This document shows, in pieces, positions 1-6,282 of a stretch of DNA of 13,569 nt. A program made the translations under genes and the position numbers. How positions within the stretch are numbered: the first letter of the stretch is position 1; each line of letters begins with the position of its first letter. The notes under the pieces were generated by a model that was not told the DNA's origin, did no database searches, and saw only the letters and a list, made by a program, of their open reading frames with translations. The stretch is from Winogradskyella sp. (GTDB taxonomy: Bacteria > Bacteroidota > Bacteroidia > Flavobacteriales > Flavobacteriaceae), in NCBI GenBank assembly GCA_030149115.1, contig JASBSE010000616.1:1-13569 (forward strand), in the 5' to 3' direction.

Positions 1-789
1 TTTAACCAAGTCTATATTCTTCCATTCATTAAACCCACCTATATTATAGGTCTCTTCGTTTTCACCTTCATGAAAAACCAAATCAATAGCTCTTGCATGG
101 TCTACAACATATAGCCAATCTCTTGTATAATTACCATCACCATAAACAGGTAGTGGCTTATTATTTATTATGTTATTTATAAAAAGTGGTATAAGCTTTT
201 CTGGAAATTGATTTTGTCCATAATTATTCGAACAATTTGTAATGACATAAGGTAAATCATACGTTTCACCATAAGCTCTAACAAAATGGTCTGAACTAGC
301 TTTAGACGCTGAATATGGTGAATTTGGAGAATAACTAGTTGTTTCGGTAAATAAACCCGATTCCCCAAGGGTGCCATAGACCTCATCTGTACTTACATGA
401 TAAAATCTTTTACCGTCAAAATTGTTATTCCATAAATTCTTGAATGCATTTAACAAGTTCAGGGTGCCAATAATATTTGTTTTAACAAATGCTAAAGGAT
501 CCTTTATCGACCTATCTACATGTGATTCTGCCGCCAAGTGTATAACACTATCAAAACGATATTCTTGAAAAAGACCATCTATAACTTTTTCATCATTAAT
601 ATCTGCTTTTATAAAATGATAATTCTCTTTATCCTCAACGTCTTTTAAATTTTCTAAATTACCTGCGTATGTTAGACTATCTAAATTAAAAACAGTGTAC
701 TCGGGGTATTTATTTACCAAAAGTCGTACCACATGAGACCCAATAAAACCTGCGCCACCCGTAATTAGCAGACTTCTTTTATACTTCAT
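1..789 (-). CDS. rmlB: dTDP-glucose 4,6-dehydratase (RmlB), 3' end cut by window edge
   Basis: RmlB converts dTDP-D-glucose to dTDP-4-keto-6-deoxy-D-glucose with a bound NAD. This is the second step of dTDP-L-rhamnose and related deoxysugar synthesis, in the cytoplasm. I translated 263 codons from the ATG at 787-789 with no stop before the window edge. The family is usually about 345-350 residues, so roughly 85 C-terminal residues lie outside. Seen: the Rossmann NAD-binding loop GGAGFIG (11-17), HLAAESHVDRS (84-94), the catalytic STDEVYG (133-139, with T134, D135, E136), the Tyr-Lys pair YSASK (Y159, K163), and NNYGQNQFPEKLIP (188-201). These extended-SDR motifs are specific for RmlB rather than for other sugar dehydratases. 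The start overlaps the end of the upstream Wzz-like gene by 11 bases, so the two are probably co-transcribed and coupled. A dTDP-sugar or polysaccharide locus probably continues to the left. Confidence 0.96.
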   Translation of the reverse strand, partial: MKYKRSLLITGGAGFIGSHVVRLLVNKYPEYTVFNLDSLTYAGNLENLKDVEDKENYHFIKADINDEKVIDGLFQEYRFDSVIHLAAESHVDRSIKDPLAFVKTNIIGTLNLLNAFKNLWNNNFDGKRFYHVSTDEVYGTLGESGLFTETTSYSPNSPYSASKASSDHFVRAYGETYDLPYVITNCSNNYGQNQFPEKLIPLFINNIINNKPLPVYGDGNYTRDWLYVVDHARAIDLVFHEGENEETYNIGGFNEWKNIDLVK

Positions 790-1834
790 AATTTTTGACG
801 AATTTGATTAGTTTCTTTGATAGGTATAATAGGGATAGAAAAATAAATATTAATATTGGAAAAATCACAGAATATCTCTGACTGATTTCAATGTGCTTAG
901 CGCCAACTTCCGGGAAACTAGAAAGCGTGTCAAAAAACTCATCCTCCTCAACTTTTTGTGCTTCTAAGGCACTTAGGTCTTTTTGAAGCTTTATTTGCTT
1001 TTCAATTAACTCGTACTCCTTTGTTTCTGTACGTTGTTCAATGTAAGTGAAACCATCTTGAGTAGAAAAAGACTTTCTATCTGATTGTGACTCTTGCTTT
1101 TTTATACCAATATACACCTGCTTTAAAGAGTCAACTTCTTTTAAAGAGGCTATAATTCTATTTTTGTCAATTTTTAAAATAGAATCACGCTTCTTCATTT
1201 TCTTTGCTGAATATGCATTTGAAAATGTGGAATTTAAGCCTTCTTCTAAAGATCTGAAAATATTCTTTTTATGCGATTTCACAATTATTTCAAAAACATC
1301 ACCAGAATAAATACTCCTATTGTCAATATACTCTTCAAAACTTATGTCTTGTGCCCTTACACTATCTATTGATTTTAAAAAACTATCATACTGCAAAATC
1401 TTGTCGTTTTCATTTTCTGGTCCAGGGTGAATTTCAAAGTCAATAATTTTATCCGCATCAGTGTCTGATATATTAAAAATACTTTGAAGCTGTTGGTAAT
1501 CCTTATCGGCAATTAAAGCATTGTAATAATCGATATTGGCAACTAATTGAAATTTGGAATCAAAATAAGGCTTAACTAGCATCCTTGAAAGGTAAACATC
1601 CTTTCTTGTCTTTTCTAAACCATAGCCAATAGCACCAGCAATTATCATAGAAATAAAAATGATTTTATAATTGTCAATTATTGCTTTTATGACATAAACT
1701 AGGGTCGATAGAACACCTTTAAAAATAGATTTAAAAAAGTTAAAAATGCGGTCAAAAAATTTCCCGATATATTTAAATATTTGGATTAAATCGACTTCCT
1801 CATTTTGAGAACCTTGTGGTACTTCTTTACTCAT
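779..1834 (-). CDS. Wzz-like membrane protein with periplasmic coiled coil
   Basis: A 351-residue protein with the topology of polysaccharide co-polymerases (Wzz family). The N-terminal membrane segment is about 55-73 (YKIIFISMIIAGAIGYGL). A large extracytoplasmic part follows, and a C-terminal membrane segment lies at about 321-338, followed by a basic tail. The part after about residue 214 is Lys/Glu-rich with heptad-like spacing to about 298, which suggests a long coiled coil. Before the first membrane segment, residues 14-50 form an amphipathic stretch rich in Phe, Ile and Lys that could lie on the membrane. Wzz proteins set O-antigen or capsule chain length, and the position directly before rmlB supports a polysaccharide role. 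I do not see the Pro/Gly-rich motif that typically precedes the second membrane segment in classical Wzz, so the family call is from topology and context. It starts 4 bases after the upstream stop codon and overlaps rmlB by 11 bases. Confidence 0.7.
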   Translation of the reverse strand: MSKEVPQGSQNEEVDLIQIFKYIGKFFDRIFNFFKSIFKGVLSTLVYVIKAIIDNYKIIFISMIIAGAIGYGLEKTRKDVYLSRMLVKPYFDSKFQLVANIDYYNALIADKDYQQLQSIFNISDTDADKIIDFEIHPGPENENDKILQYDSFLKSIDSVRAQDISFEEYIDNRSIYSGDVFEIIVKSHKKNIFRSLEEGLNSTFSNAYSAKKMKKRDSILKIDKNRIIASLKEVDSLKQVYIGIKKQESQSDRKSFSTQDGFTYIEQRTETKEYELIEKQIKLQKDLSALEAQKVEEDEFFDTLSSFPEVGAKHIEISQRYSVIFPILIFIFLSLLYLSKKLIKFVKNYEV

Positions 1835-1838
1835 GTAT

Positions 1839-3530
1839 TTATGAATTAAATATTTGTTCTAGTATTTTTTTTGTAATTACGTATGTTGGTTTTACACCTG
1901 AAGTGCCTAAACCTCCTGATGCTAAGGTGCTTCCTGTTTCTAATGGATTATCACTTGCGTAATAAGCATATCTTACTTTAACGTCTTCGTTTATACTACC
2001 TCGTACTTTTGATGCTGCTTGTATGGCCTTTTGATAATGAGCTCCCTCCATCTCTAAGCCAATAACATTCCAAGTCGATTTTTTAAAGAACTTTAAAATT
2101 TCTTTATTCTGTAAAGATGTTCCTAAAACAGTAATCATAGTGCCTTCGTAAACATCAACACCACAATCTAACAAATCCTCTTTACTTAGCTCATTCTTAA
2201 ATGGATAATTGTCTGCTGTACCTTCAAAAATATGGGCAGATGGTATCATAACATCTCCTTTACCTCCTTCTAAAATCCCAGCTTTACCCATTATGGAAAT
2301 AGATTTTACATCTAAATGTATTTTTTCTCCATCAACTTTAATAGGTTTTAAAAACTCATCTAAAGTCTCATAAGCCTGTTCCCCAAAGGCATAATCCATC
2401 ACAAAAATTACAGCTTTGTCTTCTGCTTTTGTTTCTAAGTATTCAAAGTCTGTTTTAGAAAAATCTATTTTATCAGTATCGAAAATCTGAACATCTATGT
2501 TGGTTCCAGAAGTGTCTTTAATATATATCATTCCGTTTTGCAACGCAGATTTCTCTACTTTATTGCGCATTAAAGAACTTTTTGGATTACTTAATGATTC
2601 GTAAATCTCAAAAATGCTTTTTTTAGCTTCTACTCCTTTTAGGGTTCCTTTAGCGAATAAAGAGTTCATAACACTATGCATATTGGCACTAATGATATGA
2701 ATTGGTCTTTGAAGTAAGCCGTTTTTATGCAACACAGACTTAATATTATCGGCCCAGACCTCTCCATGGATATGATGCCCTAAGCGTTCTCTTAAAACCG
2801 GACTAAAAGTTATGGTGCGTTTGTTGCCATTTACAACCTCTTCAATTGCCAATTTGCCTAGCCAATATACAATGTGTAATAGACGTTCTGGTTGGTTTTC
2901 TGTTGCAAATTTTTGATATGCTTCTGTCAGCTCATTAAAGGTCCTTCCTAAAATATTAGCTGTATGTGTTATCGCAATTTCTCTTTCTTTCTGAGTTAGT
3001 TTTTTTGTAGATGTAACAGCATTTTCAAGTTTTTGCCAATCTCTAACTGTAGTTCCTTCTTCATCAATAAGTACTCGCTTGCTTATTTTGTGTGACTCTA
3101 CGAATAAAAATGTGAGGTGTGTTAAAATATCATAGATCTCAGATCGTCCTCGAGTAATCTCAATATTCATTTGCTCATCATCTATTCTGTAGCAATTACG
3201 TCTTCTTTTAGGTGGAATTATGGGCTTAAAGTGAGAATTAGCATAACCTTCATCACTAGTTAGGTTAATGAATGTGCATTCTTCAATGCCTTGTGGTAGG
3301 CGATCTATGACATAGAGTAACCCATCTATTTCTGCCTTTTCTTCTCCAATTGAACCGTAGATTTCTGGTCTTAAAAGTAGTAATGCTTCTCTTAAAGTTT
3401 CTCCAGAAACTCCCATTGGTTTGTAAAATCCACGATTAAATAAGTGACGCATTGTAATATACATGCGCTCAATAGCACTAGAGCTCTCCTGAGCTCTTGT
3501 TCTTTCGTGTTTTTTATTTGCTGTACTCAT
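1839..3530 (-). CDS. Uncharacterised two-part protein with nucleoside-phosphorylase-like C-terminus
   Basis: A soluble 563-residue protein with no signal peptide or membrane segment; probably the Bacteroidota family listed as DUF6909 (from memory, unchecked). The N-terminal two thirds are unrecognised. They contain a basic PPKRRRNCYR stretch (106-115), a helical middle, and RPIHIISANMHSVMNSLFA (275-293). The last third looks like the nucleoside phosphorylase/nucleosidase (PNP_UDP) fold: GKAG then GDVMIP (415-430), GLEMEG (491-496, where M494 and E495 match the ribose-binding Met-Glu), and ASDNPL (525-530, where D527 matches the catalytic Asp of PNP and the SDxPL of AMP nucleosidase). Acting on a nucleoside or nucleotide is inference; the substrate is unknown and the N-terminal phosphate-binding part of the fold is not obvious. 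It has its own promoter box 16 bases upstream, follows the GH3 gene by 27 bases, and ends 4 bases before the Wzz-like gene. Confidence 0.75.
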   Translation of the reverse strand: MSTANKKHERTRAQESSSAIERMYITMRHLFNRGFYKPMGVSGETLREALLLLRPEIYGSIGEEKAEIDGLLYVIDRLPQGIEECTFINLTSDEGYANSHFKPIIPPKRRRNCYRIDDEQMNIEITRGRSEIYDILTHLTFLFVESHKISKRVLIDEEGTTVRDWQKLENAVTSTKKLTQKEREIAITHTANILGRTFNELTEAYQKFATENQPERLLHIVYWLGKLAIEEVVNGNKRTITFSPVLRERLGHHIHGEVWADNIKSVLHKNGLLQRPIHIISANMHSVMNSLFAKGTLKGVEAKKSIFEIYESLSNPKSSLMRNKVEKSALQNGMIYIKDTSGTNIDVQIFDTDKIDFSKTDFEYLETKAEDKAVIFVMDYAFGEQAYETLDEFLKPIKVDGEKIHLDVKSISIMGKAGILEGGKGDVMIPSAHIFEGTADNYPFKNELSKEDLLDCGVDVYEGTMITVLGTSLQNKEILKFFKKSTWNVIGLEMEGAHYQKAIQAASKVRGSINEDVKVRYAYYASDNPLETGSTLASGGLGTSGVKPTYVITKKILEQIFNS

Positions 3531-3546
3531 ACCTTTATTTGGCCTG

Positions 3547-3554
3547 CAAATATA
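3547..3554 (-). promoter_or_regulatory. Bacteroidota -7 box (TATATTTG) for the 563-residue gene
   Basis: On the minus strand the 27-base gap between the GH3 stop and the next ATG contains TATATTTGCAG, an exact match to the TAnnTTTG -7 element. The predicted transcript would start about 10 bases before the ATG at 3530. The extended TTTGCAG is identical to that of the tatA promoter at 6017-6024, with nearly the same distance to the start codon (16 and 18 bases). I see no good TTG element at -33. It suggests that the nucleosidase-like gene, the Wzz-like gene and rmlB can be transcribed apart from the M23-GH3 pair. Confidence 0.6.
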
Positions 3555-3557
3555 GTT

Positions 3558-5060
3558 TTATTTAGTTAATTTAATGTTATTTAGAGCGTCTGCTATTTTT
3601 CTGTCATTAGAAAGACGTGGTATTTTATTTTGCCCTCCAAGCTTGCCAACCGACTTCATATAAGTCTGAAAACCACCTTTTTTAACTTTAGAAATAACTA
3701 AAGGCTTTAAAACCTTCCCTTCTATTAAATCAAAGTAATAACTGTTTTGCTCTTGAAGTGAAGATTCTAAATCTTGTATAAATTTTAATTCGTCTTTTGG
3801 TTCGTTTTCAAACTCTATAAACCATTCGTGGTATGGTAATCCTTCCGAAGGATTAATTTGTGGGGCGACAGTAAATTCATTTACAGTTATCTCTGTATTG
3901 GCTGTTGCCTCTTTTAACGCTTGTTCCACTTCCTTACCAATAACATGCTCACCAAAAGCAGAAATAAAGTGTTTTATTCTTCCACTTACAATAACACGAT
4001 AGGGACTCAAAGATGTAAACTCAACCGTATCACCAATATTATAAGCCCAGAGACCTGCTGTTGTAGAAATGAGCATAACATAGTTAACTCCAAGTTCTAC
4101 ATCTTTAATTGTAATACGCTCTGGATAATCATCAAAAAAATCTTCAGCTTTTATAAACTCGTAAAAGATACCTGAGTTTAATTGCAACAACATACCTTTT
4201 TGATCTTGCTTATCTTGAAAAGCAAAAAAACCTTCACTTGCTGGATAAAGTTCTATGCTATCCACTTTTCGCCCAATTAAACTTTCAAACTTTGCTCTGT
4301 ATGGTTCATAATTTACTCCTCCAAAAATGAATAGATTAAAATTCTTAAAAATATCACCTACTTTTTGCCCTCTCTTTTCAATCAACTTCTCAAAATACAT
4401 TTGTACCCAAGATGGAATTCCGGATATGATACTCATATCCTCATTTACAGTCTCTTCTACAATGGCATTAACCTTAGTTTCCCAGTCTTCTATACAATTG
4501 GTCTCTAAGCTAGGCATTCTGTTTTTTTGAAGATACTTAGGCACATAATGCGCAACAATTCCTGAAAGCCTTCCTAATTTTATACCGTTTTTTTCTTCTA
4601 AAATTGGGCTCCCTTGAAGAAAAATCATCTTACCATCTACAAATTTTGAATTCCCTGTTTCATGGATATACATTAAGATTGCGTTTCTTGCAGCTTCTAC
4701 ATGTGTGGGCATGCTTTCTTTTGTAATAGGAATATATTTTGAGCCAGATGTTGTTCCTGAAGTTTTAGCAAAATAAATAGGTTTTCCTTCCCAAAGTATA
4801 TTTTCTTCTCCTTTAACAACACGTTCTACATAAGGCCTTAAAGCTTCATAATCTCTTACAGGTACTAACGCTTTAAAATCTTCATAAGATGTTATTGAGT
4901 TAAACTTATGGTCTTTACCAAAAACAGTGTCTCTAGCTTCCTTAATAAGATTTTGAAATACTTTATCCTGAGTCTCTATAGGCCTCGACGCCCATTTATT
5001 AATGCGCTTTGCTACTAGTTTTGCAAAAGGTTTTGAAAGTGCTGCTTTAATCGAAGGCAT
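3558..5060 (-). CDS. GH3 family acyl-adenylate-forming enzyme (probable acyl-amido synthetase)
   Basis: A 500-residue member of the GH3 family within the ANL adenylating superfamily. Plant relatives activate a carboxylic acid (such as indole acetate or jasmonate) with ATP and join it to an amino acid. The substrates of bacterial members are mostly unknown. Seen: the ATP-binding loop AKTSGTTSGSKYIPIT (98-113), the adenine-site motif YPASEG (272-277), AYNIGD (339-344) with the conserved Asp, the hinge SGRIKHFISAFGEHV (359-373), and a C-terminal GGQNKIPRL (475-483). The length is close to that of other bacterial homologues and the protein is cytoplasmic. Its ATG overlaps the TAA of the M23 peptidase gene by one base (TAATG), which implies translational coupling. 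The partner gene suggests that the conjugated product could serve the envelope, but that is inference; an auxin-related role should not be assumed. Confidence 0.92.
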   Translation of the reverse strand: MPSIKAALSKPFAKLVAKRINKWASRPIETQDKVFQNLIKEARDTVFGKDHKFNSITSYEDFKALVPVRDYEALRPYVERVVKGEENILWEGKPIYFAKTSGTTSGSKYIPITKESMPTHVEAARNAILMYIHETGNSKFVDGKMIFLQGSPILEEKNGIKLGRLSGIVAHYVPKYLQKNRMPSLETNCIEDWETKVNAIVEETVNEDMSIISGIPSWVQMYFEKLIEKRGQKVGDIFKNFNLFIFGGVNYEPYRAKFESLIGRKVDSIELYPASEGFFAFQDKQDQKGMLLQLNSGIFYEFIKAEDFFDDYPERITIKDVELGVNYVMLISTTAGLWAYNIGDTVEFTSLSPYRVIVSGRIKHFISAFGEHVIGKEVEQALKEATANTEITVNEFTVAPQINPSEGLPYHEWFIEFENEPKDELKFIQDLESSLQEQNSYYFDLIEGKVLKPLVISKVKKGGFQTYMKSVGKLGGQNKIPRLSNDRKIADALNNIKLTK

Positions 5061-5929
5061 TACTGAAAATCAATAAAATTAGTTGGGTTTACCGGATAGC
5101 CTTTACTCCATAACTCAAAATGAAGATGTGGTCCTGTGCTTAATTCACCTGTATTGCCAGACATAGCAATAACTTCGCCTGCTTTTACTAAATCTCCCTG
5201 AGATTTTGTTATGGCTGTATTATGTTTATATACAGAAATTAATTCTTGATTGTGTTCTATGATAACAACATAACCGGTTTCTACTGTCCATTCTGCAAAT
5301 ATTACGGTACCGTCTGCTGTTGCTTTTACCGGAGTATTTGTCGCCACAACCACATCTACTGCATAATGCTTATCCTTTAAATTGTAGTTTTGAGAAATAG
5401 TCCCATTTACAGGAGGAAAAAGCACAATGTTATTTTGGCCTGAAGTGTCTTCAAATAAATTGTATTTATCTTCTTTTTCAACCTTTTCTCTTAATAGTGA
5501 GTCCGGTCCATTTGTTGTTATTTGTAAAACCTCTGGATCATTCTTTGCTGCTTCTATTACAGAATCTCTGTTAAGCTCTACGGCTGAAACTTCACCTGTA
5601 AGTACTTTTTTAATTGAAGCATAATAGCGCTGTTTTGATTCTATTTCTCTGACCAAAGAGTCGGTTTTATAATTTAGCATTGAAGCCTCTTTTTTAAGCT
5701 TTGTAGAAGAATAACCTGGGATATATTCTCTTAATGGTGTAAAAGCTATTAAAAGTATCGTAAAAAACACAAGCAAAATAGTAGACAATGATGTTAACAC
5801 AAACACATTGAGTCGTGTTAATTTTATTGCAAATCGTTCTTCAAAAGTGTCTTCATTAAGAATGACAAGACGATACTTATGAAGTAGTTTTTTAGTAAAC
5901 TTCTTTTCTTTTTTCTTCTTTTTTGCCAT
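5060..5929 (-). CDS. Membrane-anchored M23 (LytM-type) peptidoglycan endopeptidase
   Basis: A 289-residue zinc peptidase of family M23 that should cut peptide cross-links in the periplasm. The N-terminus is strongly basic (MAKKKKKEKKFTKK), followed by one membrane anchor at about 41-64 and a linker that is partly coiled (about 74-155). The peptidase domain begins at FPPVNGTISQNY (171-182). All the usual catalytic positions are present: zinc ligands H188, D192 (HYAVD) and H270, with H236 (YKHN) and H268 of the HLH motif (268-270). It should therefore be an active enzyme, not a degenerate EnvC/NlpD-like activator. The architecture matches M23 proteins common in Bacteroidota. It is the first gene of the left-hand operon, is coupled to GH3 by a TAATG overlap, and is divergent from tatA. 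Its ATG lies only 5 bases after a good -7 box. Confidence 0.94.
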   Translation of the reverse strand: MAKKKKKEKKFTKKLLHKYRLVILNEDTFEERFAIKLTRLNVFVLTSLSTILLVFFTILLIAFTPLREYIPGYSSTKLKKEASMLNYKTDSLVREIESKQRYYASIKKVLTGEVSAVELNRDSVIEAAKNDPEVLQITTNGPDSLLREKVEKEDKYNLFEDTSGQNNIVLFPPVNGTISQNYNLKDKHYAVDVVVATNTPVKATADGTVIFAEWTVETGYVVIIEHNQELISVYKHNTAITKSQGDLVKAGEVIAMSGNTGELSTGPHLHFELWSKGYPVNPTNFIDFQ

Positions 5930-5934
5930 TAAAA

Positions 5935-5942
5935 CAAAATTA
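5935..5942 (-). promoter_or_regulatory. Probable -7 box (TAATTTTG) of the M23 gene
   Basis: On the minus strand TAATTTTG matches the TAnnTTTG consensus exactly and ends 5 bases before the ATG at 5927-5929. With the usual spacing, transcription would begin at or within a base or two of the A of the start codon, giving a leaderless mRNA. A TTG lies further upstream (5967-5969), but its 24-base spacing is longer than usual. No other good -7 box was found for this gene in the 113-base divergent region. Confidence 0.45.
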
Positions 5943-6016
5943 AATAAAATAGTGAAACGGTATTCCCAATAGTTATTAAAGTTAAGAATACAACGTTATA
6001 TTTAAAGTTTAATTAC

Positions 6017-6024
6017 TAACTTTG
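6017..6024 (+). promoter_or_regulatory. -7 box (TAACTTTG) of tatA
   Basis: TAACTTTGCAG matches TAnnTTTG and shares the TTTGCAG extension with the box at 3547-3554. The predicted start is near 6030, giving a leader of about 12 bases before the ATG at 6043. The in-frame TTG at 6022 is part of this box, so it cannot be the translation start. A -33 TTG is not evident at the right distance. Confidence 0.6.
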
Positions 6025-6042
6025 CAGTCTAAATTTGAAGTT

Positions 6043-6228
6043 ATGATTACTAGTAGTATATTTTTAGGCGCAATAGGTCCAGGTTCTTGGGTATTAATTG
6101 CTTTAGCTGTCTTATTATTATTTGGCGGCAAAAAAATTCCTGAATTAATGAGAGGTTTAGGAAGTGGAATCAAAGAGTTTAAAGACGCAAGTAAAGACGA
6201 AACTTCTGAGAAGAAAGAAGAACAATAA
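6043..6228 (+). CDS. tatA: Sec-independent translocase subunit TatA/TatE
   Basis: A 61-residue TatA-type subunit of the twin-arginine translocase. TatA assembles in the inner membrane to let folded proteins pass, working with TatC. Seen: a short periplasmic N-terminus, one membrane helix (about 15-27, SWVLIALAVLLLF), the hallmark FGGKKIPEL hinge (27-35) and the amphipathic helix MRGLGSGIKEFKDA (36-49), then a charged Glu/Lys tail. The length is normal for the short TatA proteins of Bacteroidota. I chose the ATG at 6043 because an upstream in-frame TTG at 6022 lies inside the promoter. The gene is divergent from the M23 gene and convergent with the DUF4837 lipoprotein gene, with a terminator directly behind it. 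No tatC is in the window, so the partner must be elsewhere. Confidence 0.95.
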   Translation: MITSSIFLGAIGPGSWVLIALAVLLLFGGKKIPELMRGLGSGIKEFKDASKDETSEKKEEQ

Positions 6229-6247
6229 ACGTTTTATTGAAAAACAT

Positions 6248-6281
6248 AAAAAAAGCCAACTTAATTAAGTTGGCTTTTTTT
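6248..6281. terminator. Bidirectional intrinsic terminator between tatA and the DUF4837 gene
   Basis: A perfect 20-base palindrome (6255-6274, arms GCCAACTTAA and TTAAGTTGGC) is flanked by seven A on the left (6248-6254) and seven T on the right (6275-6281). It reads as hairpin plus T-tract in both directions. It begins 20 bases after the tatA stop codon and lies directly behind the stop codon of the convergent lipoprotein gene (6283), so one element can end both transcripts. Confidence 0.92.
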
Positions 6282-6282
6282 A

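Noticed and set aside
177..386. 69-codon minus-strand open frame
   Set aside because: It lies within the rmlB coding region in another frame; RmlB motifs are clear and continuous there.
1839..3530. Anti-phage nucleosidase system
   Set aside because: The nucleosidase-like motifs would allow it, but the neighbours are conserved envelope genes with no defence partners or mobile elements, so I do not claim it.
3921..4530. Two plus-strand open frames of 84 and 67 codons
   Set aside because: Both are antisense to the GH3 gene and have low-complexity, Cys/Asn/Ile-rich translations with no promoter or start context.
3558..5060. Plant-type auxin conjugation as the function of the GH3 enzyme
   Set aside because: The family name comes from plants; nothing in the sequence or context shows an auxin substrate.
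5427..5624. 65-codon plus-strand open frame
   Set aside because: It is antisense to the linker of the M23 peptidase, has Ser-rich composition and no supporting signals.
5960..5991. GTATTC/GAATAC inverted repeat and a repeated TTAAAGTT in the divergent region before tatA
   Set aside because: Six-base arms with a 20-base gap and an AT-only direct repeat are expected by chance in such AT-rich sequence.
6022..6042. TTG start adding seven residues to TatA
   Set aside because: The TTG is part of the TAACTTTG promoter box, so it would not be in the mRNA; the ATG at 6043 gives the normal TatA N-terminus.
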